From Streptomyces flavofungini (GTDB lineage Bacteria > Actinomycetota > Actinomycetes > Streptomycetales > Streptomycetaceae): a stretch of DNA of 64,000 nt. The notes below the pieces were generated by a model that was given only the letters and a program-made list of their open reading frames with translations, did no database searches and was not told the origin of the DNA. The DNA lies in assembly GCF_030388665.1 (NCBI RefSeq), contig NZ_CP128846.1, positions 7,350,001 to 7,414,000 of the forward strand, in the 5' to 3' direction. Both the position numbers and the translations under genes were made by a program. Of the stretch, positions 53,633 to 63,581 are shown one piece after another (positions within the stretch are counted from its first letter, which is position 1; each line of letters opens with the position of its first letter).

Positions 53633-54979
53633 TTGAACAGCCGCCGGGCAGGGCCCGCCCAGGCTCCGCGGGGTCGTCGTGCCCGGCGGCGCCTGCGCTC
53701 CGGCGTCCTCGCCCTGTGCGCGACCGCCGCGCTCCTGGCCGCCGCGGCCTGCGGCAGCCGCCTCCCGGAGAGCGACTTCGAGGAGCGCCCGCCCGCGCCG
53801 CGCGGCACCCAGGAGGGGCCACCGGTGCGGGTCGGCATCATCACCAGCGCCACGAGCCCGGTCGGCGGCTCCGCCTTCACCGGGCCCCGCGACGGCGCCG
53901 AGGCGTACTTCGAGCGCCTCAACGACCGCGGTGGCGTCGGTGGCCGGAAGGTCGAGGTGCACACCTGCGACGACGGCGGCAGCGGCGTCGGGAACAACGC
54001 GTGCGTGCACAAGCTGCTCGACGAGAAGAAGGTCGTCGCTCTCGTCGCCACCACCTCCCTCGACTACGCGGGCGCCCCGCGCGTGTCCAAGGCGGCCGTG
54101 CCCGACATCGGCGGCCAGCCCATCGGCTCCGCCTACGACACCTACCCGCACCTCTACGGCATCTACGGCAGCATCTCCCCGCGCACCGGCAAGCCGGGCT
54201 GGGACGGCAAGCTGGTCGGCGGCACCGAGGTCTACCGCTACTTCAAGCGCGAGCACGGCGCCCGCACCGCCGCCGTCGTCTCCTACAACCAGGCCGCGTC
54301 GGCCGCGTACGCCCGCCTCGTGAAGCGGGGCCTCGAGACCGAGGGCTACGACGTCGTCACCGAGCAGGTCGACTTCGCGCTGCCCAACTTCCGTGCCGTC
54401 GCCGCCGACCTCGAGGACCGCGGCGTCGACCTCGTCTTCGACGCGATGGACACCCACGGCAACGCGCAGCTGTGCAAGGCCATGGACGACGCCGACGCGG
54501 ACATCACCGCGAAGGTGACCAACGTCCAGAACTGGTCATCCACCGTGGCCGACGACTACAAGGACGCGCCGCGCTGCCGCAACGCCCTCTGGGCCACCGG
54601 TGCGAGCCGCAACCACGAGGACACGGACCACCCGGCGGTGCGGGAGTTCCGCGACGCCACGAAGGGCGCGAAGACGCGCTCCCAGTGGCAGTTGGAGGGC
54701 TGGGCGGCCGCGATGTGGTTCACGGACGCGGCGAAGTCCTGCCTGGCGTCCGCGGGCGACGTCACGCGGGCCTGCGTCGACCGCTTCATGAGTCGTGGGG
54801 AACCGTACGACGCGGACGGCCTGCTGCTGCCCGTGACGTACGAACGGCGGTCCGAGCCACCGAGGACACGGGAGACCTGCGTGTCCGTCGCCCGCTGGAA
54901 CGACGATGAGGGCTGGGTCACACAGGGCGACATGAACCGTACCTGCTTCGACGTACCGCAGCTCTCCTACCAGCCCTGA
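53633..54979 (+). CDS. Branched-chain-amino-acid-type ABC substrate-binding lipoprotein
   Basis: 448 aa. The only in-frame start giving a full signal peptide is TTG 53633 (an in-frame stop lies at 53594). Arg-rich n-region and lipobox LAAAAC (Cys40). Periplasmic-binding type I fold (LivK-like): RVGIITSATSPVGGSAFTGP, GAEAYFERLNDRGGVGGRKV, VALVATTSLDYAG, GVDLVFDAMDTHGNAQLCKAM. Receptor for the divergently encoded LivHMG/LivF. The TTG start and nearly absent Shine-Dalgarno suggest coupling to the upstream lipoprotein. Confidence 0.93.
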   Translation: MNSRRAGPAQAPRGRRARRRLRSGVLALCATAALLAAAACGSRLPESDFEERPPAPRGTQEGPPVRVGIITSATSPVGGSAFTGPRDGAEAYFERLNDRGGVGGRKVEVHTCDDGGSGVGNNACVHKLLDEKKVVALVATTSLDYAGAPRVSKAAVPDIGGQPIGSAYDTYPHLYGIYGSISPRTGKPGWDGKLVGGTEVYRYFKREHGARTAAVVSYNQAASAAYARLVKRGLETEGYDVVTEQVDFALPNFRAVAADLEDRGVDLVFDAMDTHGNAQLCKAMDDADADITAKVTNVQNWSSTVADDYKDAPRCRNALWATGASRNHEDTDHPAVREFRDATKGAKTRSQWQLEGWAAAMWFTDAAKSCLASAGDVTRACVDRFMSRGEPYDADGLLLPVTYERRSEPPRTRETCVSVARWNDDEGWVTQGDMNRTCFDVPQLSYQP

Positions 54980-55142
54980 TGGGTGTACCAGTCACGGAGT
55001 TCCCCGTTCCGGCTCACGTTCAGGCGACCGTTTCAGAACAAGACGGATTTTCGACCCAACCCTTGGCCTGAGATTCCCGTCTAACCCCTCGGTAGGCGGA
55101 CGAGACGGACTGTCCGCAGGTAAGCGCGGAATACGGGGACGT

Positions 55143-56405
55143 ATGCATATCTCTTTCCTGATTCACAACGCGTACGGGATCGGAGGGACGATCCGGACGA
55201 CGTACAACTTGGCGAACACCCTCGCCGAGCACCATGACGTCGACATCGTGTCGGTGCTGCGCCACCGCGACGAGCCGGTCTTCACTCCCGACGCGCGGAT
55301 CAGGCTGAGCCATCTCGTCGACATCCGGAAGAACAGCCCCGGGTACGAGGGCGACACGGAGGCCTACCGCACCCCGGCCAAGGTCTTCCCGAGCGCCGAG
55401 GGGCGCTACGCCCAGTACAGCGCCCTCACCGACGAGCGCATCGCGGCCCACCTGTCCGCCCTGAAGTCCGACGTCGTCATCGGCACCCGGCCCGGCCTGA
55501 ACGTGCACATCGCCCGCCAGGCCCGGCGCGGCGTGCTGCGCGTCGGCCAGGAGCACCTCACCCTCGACAGCCACTCCAAGGACCTGCGCCTGCAGCTGCG
55601 CAGCGTGTACCCGCGCCTGGACGTCCTGACCACGACGACCGAGGCCGACGCGCACGCCTACCGCCAGCGGATGCGGCTGCCCGGCGTCCATGTGCAGGCG
55701 GTGCCGAACCCGGTGCCCGCGCCCGGCATCGAGCCCGCCGACGGCTCCCACAAGTGGGTCGTCGCGGCCGGCAGGCTCGCCCCCGTCAAGCGGTACGACC
55801 TGCTGATCCGCGCCTTCGACAAGGTCCGCCGCGAGCGTCCGGACTGGCGCCTGCGGATCTACGGCGGCGGCAAGCAGAAGGACAAGCTGCGCAAGCTGAT
55901 CGACGACCTCGGCCTGTACAACCACGTGTTCCTCATGGGCCCGGCGCACCCGATCGAGCCGGAGTGGGCCAAGGGCTCCATCGCGGCCGTCACCTCCAGC
56001 CTGGAGTCGTTCGGCATGACCATCGTGGAGGCCATGCGCTGTGGCCTGCCCGTGGTGGCCACCGACTGCCCGCACGGCCCCGGCGAGATCATCGACAACG
56101 GCGTGGACGGCCGCCTCGTCGAGGTCGGCAACGCCGACGCGATCGCGGGCGGACTGCTCGAACTCATCAACGACGACGCGCTGCGGCAGCGCATGGCGGG
56201 CGCCGCGCTCGAGGACTCCGAGCGCTTCGACCCGGCCCGCATCGCCGAGCGCTACGAGGACATGTTCCAGGGCATGCTCACGCGAGGCAGCTCGCTGGGC
56301 GGCCGGGTGCGCGGCTCGATGCACCGCGCGAGAGGGGCCCTGCTCGGCGGCGCGTACGCCGTGCGGGACGCCCGCCGGACGGTACCGACGAAGGGCTTGG
56401 CATGA
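55143..56405 (+). CDS. GT4-type glycosyltransferase
   Basis: 420 aa from ATG 55143 with GGGG upstream. GT-B fold: MHISFLIHNAYGIGGTIRTT (glycine loop), VVIGTRPGLNVHIARQA, WVVAAGRLAPVKRYDLLIRAF, and ESFGMTIVEAMRCGLPVVAT with the EX7E motif, then CPHGPGEIIDNGVDG. Resembles glycosyltransferases of teichoic/surface polymer pathways in actinobacteria. Basic C-terminal tail (RGSMHRARGALLGG). Overlaps the next gene by ATGA. Confidence 0.92.
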   Translation: MHISFLIHNAYGIGGTIRTTYNLANTLAEHHDVDIVSVLRHRDEPVFTPDARIRLSHLVDIRKNSPGYEGDTEAYRTPAKVFPSAEGRYAQYSALTDERIAAHLSALKSDVVIGTRPGLNVHIARQARRGVLRVGQEHLTLDSHSKDLRLQLRSVYPRLDVLTTTTEADAHAYRQRMRLPGVHVQAVPNPVPAPGIEPADGSHKWVVAAGRLAPVKRYDLLIRAFDKVRRERPDWRLRIYGGGKQKDKLRKLIDDLGLYNHVFLMGPAHPIEPEWAKGSIAAVTSSLESFGMTIVEAMRCGLPVVATDCPHGPGEIIDNGVDGRLVEVGNADAIAGGLLELINDDALRQRMAGAALEDSERFDPARIAERYEDMFQGMLTRGSSLGGRVRGSMHRARGALLGGAYAVRDARRTVPTKGLA

Positions 56406-57271
56406 CGGCGGTGTTCACACGGGGCACGCTGGACGACTCGCGGGAGGCCACGACGGGCGAGGCGCAGCCGATCGCGCCACGCGCCGACTGCATCGCGGAC
56501 TCCGCGGGCGGTCTCACCTTCGACGTCACCGACCCCGGTGGGGCGGGCGACGCCCATCTGCTGCTTCGGCTGCGGGATTCCGACCCGCCCGTCGAGGTGC
56601 GCCTGCCGCTGGCCCCGGCGGCCGACGGCAGCCTGCGCGCCGCGCTGCCCAGCAGCGTCGAGCTCGCCGAGGGCCGCTGGAACGCGTACGCGCAGGTCGA
56701 GGGCGGCGAGCCGCGCCGCCTCGTGCCGGGTGTGAACGACCTGCGCTCGCTGGTCGACCGCGCGCCCAGCGGTAGCCGCGGCCATGTCGCGGTCCGCATC
56801 CCGTACGCCACCAAGCAGGGCAACCTGTCGGTGCGTGCCTGGCTGCGCGCCCCGCACGCCGAGGTCGGCGAGCTGCGCATCGACGGCACGGGCCTGACCG
56901 GGCAGGGCCGGGTCTACGGCACCGCGCTGACCGGCGCCGCGCGCGTCGAGGCCGTCCTGCGCGGCGACGTCTCCCGCGTCCTGCACGCCGAGGTGACGCC
57001 CGCGGCCCTCGCGGCCCCGGACTTCGGCTTCGCCCTGCCGTACGCCGAACTGGCCGACGCCGAGGGCGTCTGGGACCTGTGGCTGCGTCCGGCGGGCGAC
57101 GAAGGACCGCGCATCCGCCTCGCCCGCCTCCTGGACGACGTGGCCGACAAGAAGCCGATCTTCACGTACCCGGTGAAGCGGGTGGACTGCGTGGGCGGCC
57201 AGGTCGAGGTGGGCCCGTACTACACGAACGACAACGACTTGGCGGTACGGGTGGCGGCGGCCGCCGGTTAG
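56402..57271 (+). CDS. Hypothetical protein coupled to a glycosyltransferase (often named transferase)
   Basis: 289 aa from ATG 56402 (ATGA overlap). All-beta-looking sequence with three similar modules (LTFDVTDPGGAGDAHLLLRL, GHVAVRIPYATKQGNLSVRA, DDVADKKPIFTYPVKR) and no catalytic motif. The C-terminal FTYPVKRVDCVGGQVEVGPY may be the conserved part. It probably assists the glycosyltransferase on the same polymer. Predicted soluble, no signal peptide. Confidence 0.8.
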   Translation: MTAVFTRGTLDDSREATTGEAQPIAPRADCIADSAGGLTFDVTDPGGAGDAHLLLRLRDSDPPVEVRLPLAPAADGSLRAALPSSVELAEGRWNAYAQVEGGEPRRLVPGVNDLRSLVDRAPSGSRGHVAVRIPYATKQGNLSVRAWLRAPHAEVGELRIDGTGLTGQGRVYGTALTGAARVEAVLRGDVSRVLHAEVTPAALAAPDFGFALPYAELADAEGVWDLWLRPAGDEGPRIRLARLLDDVADKKPIFTYPVKRVDCVGGQVEVGPYYTNDNDLAVRVAAAAG

Positions 57272-57319
57272 CCGGGCCGGTCGTCGGCTCCGGTCTGCGG
57301 CCGGGGGAGAATCGCCCTC

Positions 57320-58375
57320 ATGTTGGAGACCTCCGCCCGGCTGCTGCGGCTGCTCTCGTTGTTGCAGGCCCACCGCGAGTGGTCCGGCGCCGACCTCGCC
57401 GAGCGGCTCGGCGTCACCCCGCGCACGGTGCGGCGGGACGTGGACCGGCTCCGGGAGCTCGGCTACCCCGTCAACGCGAGCCCCGGCACGGGCGGCGGCT
57501 ACCAGCTGGGGGCGGGCGCCGAACTGCCGCCGCTGCTTCTGGACGACGACGAGGCGGTCGCCGTGGCGGTGGGGCTCCGCACGGCCGCGGGGCAGGGCAT
57601 CGAGGGCATCGGGGAGAGCTCCGTACGCGCCCTCGGCAAGCTCGAACAGGTCCTGCCGGGGCGGCTTCGGCGCCGCGTCGGCGCGCTCAACGCCTTCACC
57701 GTGCCGATGCTGCACACCGCGCGCTCCCAGGCCGTCGACCCCTCGGTCCTGACCGAACTGGCCGCCGTCTGCCGGGACTCGGAGCGGCTGCGGTTCGACT
57801 ACCGCGACCACGGCGGCAGTTCAAGCCGCCGCGTCGTGGAGCCGCACCGCCTGGTGTGCACCGAACGCCGCTGGTACCTCGTCGCCTGGGACCTGGACCG
57901 CGCCGACTGGCGCACGTTCCGCGTGGACCGCATCACGCCGAAGCCCCCGCACGGCCCGCGCTGCGAGCCCCGTACCCCGCCCGTCGCCGACCTCGCCGCG
58001 TACGTCTCCAGGGGCGTCTCCACGCGCGCCTACGCGGCGCAGGCCACCGTCCGCCTCCTCGTGCCCCTGGAGGAGGCGGCCCAGCGGGTGACGCCGTCCG
58101 ACGGCACCCTTCAGGCCGAGACGGACGGCACCTGCCTGCTGCGGACCGGGGCGGGCAGCCCGGAGTTCATGGTCTTCCATCTGTTGTTCCTGGGCTTCGA
58201 GTTCGAGGTGCTCGAACCCCAGGGGCTCAGCGAGCGGATCCGGTCGGTCAGGGACCGGCTCAGCCGGGCCCTGGACCGGGGTGATCTGTCTGGTCGTCCG
58301 GCGCCCGCAGCGCCGCGTACTCGGGATGGTGCAGATCGAACGCCGGGGACTCCGAGCGGATCCGGGGGAGCGTGA
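57320..58375 (+). CDS. YafY-like helix-turn-helix regulator with WYL domain
   Basis: 351 aa from ATG 57320; GAGAAT lies seven bases upstream (leaderless). Winged HTH ([40 protein letters not shown]) and a WYL domain ([35 protein letters not shown]). A C-terminal WCX region and a Pro/Arg/Gly-rich tail follow. Probably senses a nucleotide or DNA ligand. Its last 116 bp overlap the end of the convergent ctaD gene. Confidence 0.92.
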   Translation: MLETSARLLRLLSLLQAHREWSGADLAERLGVTPRTVRRDVDRLRELGYPVNASPGTGGGYQLGAGAELPPLLLDDDEAVAVAVGLRTAAGQGIEGIGESSVRALGKLEQVLPGRLRRRVGALNAFTVPMLHTARSQAVDPSVLTELAAVCRDSERLRFDYRDHGGSSSRRVVEPHRLVCTERRWYLVAWDLDRADWRTFRVDRITPKPPHGPRCEPRTPPVADLAAYVSRGVSTRAYAAQATVRLLVPLEEAAQRVTPSDGTLQAETDGTCLLRTGAGSPEFMVFHLLFLGFEFEVLEPQGLSERIRSVRDRLSRALDRGDLSGRPAPAAPRTRDGADRTPGTPSGSGGA

Positions 58376-59948
58376 CGAAGTTGTGCCGGGGCGGCGGGCA
58401 GGAGGTGGCCCACTCCAGGGAGCGGCCGAACCCCCAGGGGTCGTCGACCTCGACCTTCTCGCCGTACTTGGCGGTCTTCCAGAGGTTGTAGAGGAACGGC
58501 AGCGTGGACAGGCCGAGCAGGAAGGCGCCGATGGACGACACCGTGTTGAGGACCGTGAAGCCGTCGGCCGCCAGATAGTCCGCGTACCGCCGGGGCATGC
58601 CCTCCGCGCCCAGCCAGTGCTGCACGAGGAACGTCGCGTGGAAGCCCACGAACAGCGTCCAGAAGTGGATCTTCCCGAGCCGTTCGTCGAGCATCTTGCC
58701 GGTGAGTTTCGGCCACCAGAAGTAGAAGCCCGCGAAGGTCGCGAACACGACGGTGCCGAAGACCACGTAGTGGAAGTGCGCCACGACGAAGTACGAGTCG
58801 GTGACGTGGAAGTCCAGCGGCGGCGAGGCGAGGATGACCCCCGTCAGGCCGCCGAACAGGAACGACACCAGGAACCCGACGGACCACAGCATCGGTGTCT
58901 CGAACGACAGGGACCCCTTGAGCATCGTCCCCGTCCAGTTGAAGAACTTCACCCCGGTCGGCACCGCGATCAGGAACGACATGAACGAGAAGAACGGGAG
59001 CAGCACCGCGCCCGTCGCGAACATGTGGTGCGCCCACACGACCACCGAGAGCCCGGTGATGGCCATCGTCGCGCCGACCAGCGGGACGTAGCCGAACACC
59101 GGCTTCCTGCTGAACACCGGAATGATCTCCGTGATGATGCCGAAGAACGGCAGCGCGATGATGTAGACCTCCGGATGCCCGAAGAACCAGAAGAGGTGCT
59201 GCCACAGCAGCGCGCCCCCGAACTGGGCGTCGAAGACCACGGAGTGGAAGCGCCGGTCGGCCTCCAGGACGAGCAGGGCGGCCGCGAGCACCGGGAACGC
59301 GAGCAGGACCAGGATCGATGTGAACAGGACGTTCCAGGTGAAGATGGGCATCCGGAACATCGTCATCCCGGGCGCGCGCATGCCGATGATGGTGGTCAGG
59401 AAGTTCACCGCGCCGAGGATCGTGCCGAAGCCGGACAGCGCGAGCCCCATGATCCACAGATCGGCGCCGATGCCGGGGGACCGCTCCAGGCTGTTCAGGG
59501 GCGCGTACGCGAACCAGCCGAAGGCCGCGGGCCCGCCCGGCACGAGCAGCGAGCCGAGCACCATCAGGCCGCCGAAGAGGAACAGCCAGTACGAGAGCAT
59601 GTTCAGACGCGGGAAGGCCACGTCGGGCGATCCGATCTGCAGCGGCATGATCTCGTTGGCGAAGCCCGCGAACGTCGGCGTCGCGAAGAGCAGCAGCATG
59701 ATCGTGCCGTGCATGGTGAACATCTGGTTGAACTCTTCGTTGGTCATCAGCTGCAGGCCCGGGCGGGCGAGTTCGGCCCGCATCAGCAGCGCCATCAGAC
59801 CCGCGATCAGGAAGAACGCGAACGACGTGATCAGGTAGAGATGCCCGATCTTCTTGTGGTCGGTGGTGGTCAGCCAGTCGACGACGATCCGCCCCGGCGT
59901 CCGCTCCCGCGCCGGCCCCGCCTGCGCCCGCACCGTCTGCGTCCCCAT
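58260..59948 (-). CDS. ctaD: Cytochrome c oxidase subunit I (orphan copy)
   Basis: 562 aa from ATG 59948 with GAAGGGG. Twelve-helix aa3-type subunit I: MHGTIML (heme ligand His, about 80), [10 protein letters not shown] (CuB His-Tyr, about 258), WAHHMF (about 307) and [10 protein letters not shown] (about 393). The K-path region PTGVKFFNW is intact. It is alone, with no subunit II/III or qcr genes beside it, so it is an extra copy outside the main respiratory operon. The C-terminal [13 protein letters not shown] tail is encoded by the overlap with the regulator gene. Confidence 0.95.
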   Translation of the reverse strand: MGTQTVRAQAGPARERTPGRIVVDWLTTTDHKKIGHLYLITSFAFFLIAGLMALLMRAELARPGLQLMTNEEFNQMFTMHGTIMLLLFATPTFAGFANEIMPLQIGSPDVAFPRLNMLSYWLFLFGGLMVLGSLLVPGGPAAFGWFAYAPLNSLERSPGIGADLWIMGLALSGFGTILGAVNFLTTIIGMRAPGMTMFRMPIFTWNVLFTSILVLLAFPVLAAALLVLEADRRFHSVVFDAQFGGALLWQHLFWFFGHPEVYIIALPFFGIITEIIPVFSRKPVFGYVPLVGATMAITGLSVVVWAHHMFATGAVLLPFFSFMSFLIAVPTGVKFFNWTGTMLKGSLSFETPMLWSVGFLVSFLFGGLTGVILASPPLDFHVTDSYFVVAHFHYVVFGTVVFATFAGFYFWWPKLTGKMLDERLGKIHFWTLFVGFHATFLVQHWLGAEGMPRRYADYLAADGFTVLNTVSSIGAFLLGLSTLPFLYNLWKTAKYGEKVEVDDPWGFGRSLEWATSCPPPRHNFVTLPRIRSESPAFDLHHPEYAALRAPDDQTDHPGPGPG

Positions 59949-60452
59949 CGCTTGCCCCTTCGCTGTCCCGTCCCGGGCTTGCTCGAAGCACAGGCCATGA
60001 TGTCGCCGCGCCCCCGGATCCGACAGGGGGCGTCCCTCGTTCCGGCGGCGCGCCTACCGCGTTCCGGCGCCGGGCACACTCCGGCAACGGCCCTCCACGC
60101 GCCCTGGAACCATGAATTCCTCATGCCCCGTCACCTCACCGGAAGCGCCCGGTAATCGAGAATGCGGAGGATCGGTAAAGAAATCCGGGAGGCATTGCCG
60201 GGCCTCAGGAAGGATCTTCCGGCAGCGTTCCGAGAGGTTTTTCCGCGGTCTCTCCAGGGCCGCCCGGGTGACCCGGAGTTCACGCCGAATTCGACTCTCG
60301 GGAGCAACGAACCGCTCGTACGTGTGACGAAGTCCGGGCGAAACGCGCGTCGTGATCCTGTGACAGAAGCGTGACCAGAGGGGCACCGGTGACGCATGGT
60401 GCACGGCTATCGGGACTTCCCCGCGCCGCGTCGGCCGCCTAACGTGACCGTC

Positions 60453-60668
60453 ATGGCACCCATACCGACACCCGCCCCCGAGCCCCAGGACAGCCCGGAC
60501 TCCTACGTCGGCCTCGCCGCCGAGGACGCCGAGCGCCGGGCCCGTGCCCGCGGCTGGTCCACCGTCAGGTCGCTGCCGCCGGGCGCCTTCATCACCATGG
60601 AGTACCTCGCGGGGCGGCTGAACTTCGAGGTCGCGGACGGCGCGGTGACGCGCTGCTGGAAAGGCTGA
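60453..60668 (+). CDS. I78 family peptidase inhibitor-like protein
   Basis: 71 aa from ATG 60453; TAACGT ends seven bases upstream (leaderless). SYVGLAAEDAERRARARGWS followed by PPGAFITMEYLAGRLNFEV and VTRCW are the I78 signature. No signal peptide. May inhibit a serine protease such as an elastase or subtilisin (family). The 504-bp gap before it (59949-60452) is less G/C-rich than its surroundings, and I find no supportable gene there. Confidence 0.88.
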   Translation: MAPIPTPAPEPQDSPDSYVGLAAEDAERRARARGWSTVRSLPPGAFITMEYLAGRLNFEVADGAVTRCWKG

Positions 60669-60729
60669 GCGCCCCCTCGGCCACTCCCGCACCCCACGCC
60701 CCGCACAGGGCGCCCCCGGGAGCGACGTG

Positions 60730-60768
60730 CGAAGGCCCCGGACACCACAGTGGTGTCCGGGGCCTTCG
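60730..60768. terminator. Strong bidirectional hairpin terminator
   Basis: cgaaggccccggacaccac (60730-60748) pairs perfectly over 19 bp with 60750-60768. It lies between the I78 gene and the convergent PAP2 gene. Confidence 0.8.
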
Positions 60769-60815
60769 CGGTGCGGGATCCAGCTGTGCGTACCGTTCCC
60801 GCGGTCGGGGGGCGC

Positions 60816-61841
60816 TCAGCCGCCCGCGAGGGGCCGCGCCGATGTGCCGCGCACCCGCTCGGGGTGCGGCGGACGGCGGGGGCCCTGAGGGGTGACCGGC
60901 GTGCGCTCGCAGCGGGCGGTGTGCGGGCCCGGGGCGAGGTAGGCGGGGGTGCGGGGGCGGGCGGTCGCCACGGGCTCGCGGACGGGCTGCTCGTCGCCGG
61001 GGGAGCCGGGGCCCGCGGGACCGCCGGAGGCGCGCTGAGGGACCAGGGCCGGGGCGGGGACCGGGGTCGTGGCGGGGCGGCCGCCGCGGCGGGCCCAGGC
61101 GTCCCGGACGCTGAGGATCCAGGCCTCGACACGGGTGATGAGCGGTTCGACCCAGGGCAGCGCGAGCAGGATCAGCAGGCCGGCGGCCCAGCCGAGCAGG
61201 ACGTCGCTGAGCCAGTGCGTACCCAGGTAGACGGTGGTGAGGCCGACGCTGAGGGAGACGACGGCGGAGAGCGCCGACAGATAGCGGCGGGTGCGCGGCG
61301 TGGAGGCGAGATAGGCCAGGATTCCCCAGGTCACGACGGCGTTGGCGGTGTGGCCCGAAGGAAATATATCGCCGCCCTGCCACATCTCGTTCGAGCCGAT
61401 GACGGTGGCGTAGTGCGGGCCGAGGCGGCCCATGCCGATCTTCGCGGCGCCCACCGTGGCGTTGAGCAGCAGCAGGGCCGCGCCGAACATCAGCAGCGGG
61501 CGCAGCGTGTGCTGCCGCCAGGAGCGCCAGCCGAGCCAGGCCGCGACCATCACGGCGGTCGGGCCGCGCTGGCCGAGGACCACCCAGTAGTCGAGGAAGC
61601 CGTGGACCTCGGGCCACTGCTGGTAGGGCCGGAAGAACATGACCTGCCAGTCGAACCGGACGAGCCAGGAGGTGGCCACGACGGCGACGACGATGGCCAC
61701 GTAGAAGGCCAGCGTCGCGCTGAAGAGCACGACCCGGTGCGGGCTCATCCGCGGCTCATCGAGGTGGGCCGGTCGTTCCGGCTCACGGTCTAGCCGGGCG
61801 AACAGCCGGTCCAGACGGGTCAGGTTTCGTTCGGTACGCAC
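60816..61841 (-). CDS. PAP2-family membrane phosphatase
   Basis: 341 aa from GTG 61841 (TAACGT ends seven bases upstream, leaderless). Six membrane helices. PAP2 motifs: KIGMGRLGP (motif 1 Lys..Arg, about 131), GDIFPSGHTANAVV (motif 2, His about 163), YLGTHWLSDVLLGW (motif 3 His, about 208). The C-terminal 80 or so residues are Pro/Arg/Ala-rich and disordered. Substrate could be undecaprenyl or phosphatidate phosphate. Upstream, 61842-62146 is an AT-rich stretch with the palindrome attccggccggaat (61936-61949) and no gene. Confidence 0.92.
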   Translation of the reverse strand: MRTERNLTRLDRLFARLDREPERPAHLDEPRMSPHRVVLFSATLAFYVAIVVAVVATSWLVRFDWQVMFFRPYQQWPEVHGFLDYWVVLGQRGPTAVMVAAWLGWRSWRQHTLRPLLMFGAALLLLNATVGAAKIGMGRLGPHYATVIGSNEMWQGGDIFPSGHTANAVVTWGILAYLASTPRTRRYLSALSAVVSLSVGLTTVYLGTHWLSDVLLGWAAGLLILLALPWVEPLITRVEAWILSVRDAWARRGGRPATTPVPAPALVPQRASGGPAGPGSPGDEQPVREPVATARPRTPAYLAPGPHTARCERTPVTPQGPRRPPHPERVRGTSARPLAGG

Positions 61842-62146
61842 CCAATCGACGTTACAGCGAGTGAGTGCCCCACTAGGTCGAATCAGAGCGTTTGTGATGA
61901 CGATGTGATGTGGCATTGATCTCAGGCTCCGGTTTATTCCGGCCGGAATGCCTATTCAATGATGCCCGCTTTACCCAATCCGTTGATCATTACGCTCGCG
62001 GTTTTAGTCGCCTTATGAATTAGTTCACCGGGACCTGGCGCGGAATTCTCCGTCCGCTCACCGGGTGCTCACCGCCCGTGCTCGGAAACGATCTTGAGTG
62101 GCGATCTTGGCGAGAAGCGGAGGGCCCCGGCGGGCCCCGAGCGGCC

Positions 62147-63322
62147 TCACGGCGGCCCGGAGCCGTGCAGCCAGAAGGCCCCGTACACCGCGCTGACCAC
62201 GGCCACCCCGCCCACGACCAGGGCCGCCCTGCTGGCACGCAGCCGCGCCAGCGCCACCGCGAGCGGCAGCAGCAGCGGGAAGGCGGGCATCAGCAGGCGC
62301 GGTTTGGAGCCGAAGTAGCCGGACGCGCACAGCGCGAGTACGACGACGATCCCGGTGTAGACGAGCAGCGCGGGCGGCTGGCCCTGGCGCACCCCTTTGA
62401 CGTACAGCCAGATCAGAGCGGCGACCCCGACGATCAGACCGATCCCCGCGAGCGCCCCCGCCGGGGACGTGAACTTCTCGCCGATGAAGCGCGCGAAGGC
62501 GTAGCCGCCGTCGAAGCCGTTGCCCCACTGCCTCTGGACGTCGAGGTAGCCGAACAGGCCGTCGCCCGTGCGGTGCCCGACCCACAGCACATAGCCCGCC
62601 GCGCCGAGCGGCGCCAGGGCCACGCCGAGCAGCACCCGCCGGTCCCGCCCGACCACCAGCGGCCGCTCACCGGCCCGCTTCCTGCGGTACGCCGCGAGCG
62701 CCGCCGCCACCCACACCGCGGCGACCACCGCCGCGCCCACCGGCCGCGTGAGCCCGGCGAGCGAGGCGAGCAGCCCCGCCGTCACCCAGCGACCGGTCAG
62801 GACCGCGTACAGCGCCCAGGCCGCGAGCGCGGTGAACAGCGACTCGCTGTACGCCATCGACTGCACGACGCCGACCGGGAGCACCGCCCACAGCGCGACC
62901 GCGCACACCCCGGCCCGGCGGCCGTACACGTGCTCCGCGACCGCGAAGATCCCGCCCGCCGCGCCCAGCGAGGCGAGCGCGCTCACCACCAGGCCCGCGT
63001 CCGCGTAGGACAGGCCGAACACCGAACCGGCCCGCTCCAGCCAGGGCAGCAGCGGGAAGAACGCCAGGTTCGAGTGCACGCTGCCGTCCGGCAGCTTCAC
63101 CTCCCAGCCGTAGCCGAAGTCGGCGACGCGGGTGTACCAGAGCGAGTCCCAGCGGGCGGACAGCAAGGTGTGCGGACTCTTGCCCGCCGCGGCACCCCAC
63201 ACGGCGAGCACCACGAGCCCCAGCGCGCGCACCCCGGCGTACACAAAGAGCGCGGGCGCTGCCCGGCGCAGCGCGGCGGCGGTCCGGTGCCCCGTGGCGG
63301 GACGCTGATCAAGATCGGTCAC
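62147..63322 (-). CDS. Membrane glycosyltransferase (mannosyltransferase/GT39-87 like)
   Basis: 391 aa from GTG 63322. About ten hydrophobic helices. The luminal-loop motif ARWDSLWYTRVADFGYG, with an Asp-rich ending, and SNLAFFPLLPWLERA are characteristic of PigV/PIG-M-like mannosyltransferases in actinobacteria. MAYSESLFTALAAWALYAVL and GLTRPVG follow. Probably uses a polyprenyl-phosphate sugar on the outer face. No neighbouring partner gene. Confidence 0.85.
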   Translation of the reverse strand: MTDLDQRPATGHRTAAALRRAAPALFVYAGVRALGLVVLAVWGAAAGKSPHTLLSARWDSLWYTRVADFGYGWEVKLPDGSVHSNLAFFPLLPWLERAGSVFGLSYADAGLVVSALASLGAAGGIFAVAEHVYGRRAGVCAVALWAVLPVGVVQSMAYSESLFTALAAWALYAVLTGRWVTAGLLASLAGLTRPVGAAVVAAVWVAAALAAYRRKRAGERPLVVGRDRRVLLGVALAPLGAAGYVLWVGHRTGDGLFGYLDVQRQWGNGFDGGYAFARFIGEKFTSPAGALAGIGLIVGVAALIWLYVKGVRQGQPPALLVYTGIVVVLALCASGYFGSKPRLLMPAFPLLLPLAVALARLRASRAALVVGGVAVVSAVYGAFWLHGSGPP

Positions 63323-63581
63323 GGGCTCGATTATCGGCTCCCGACCCGGATGCTCGTGACGGCGCGAGGGCATCCGAACATCACCGGCACGAGCGAACGT
63401 GGCGCACACCACACGCCCGCGCGGCAACCATGAGAGGTCCGCCACGCGAGCCGGCCGGGGACTCGCGTACGCTGACGGCCACTCGCCGTTCACAGCCGCC
63501 ACAGCCGGACGACCGGATCCCGTAGGGTCCCGCCGGCCCCCCACTGGCCGCACTCGCGAGGAATCACTGGGAGGTACGCAC

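Noticed and set aside
48727..54979. Mobile element or prophage in the liv region
   Set aside because: No transposase, integrase or flanking repeats. The region is an ordinary divergent ABC operon.
59949..60452. Small open frames (for example 60162-60374 +) in the gap upstream of the I78 gene
   Set aside because: Codon pattern is unlike neighbours and no start signal is seen. Listed only as a gene-less gap.
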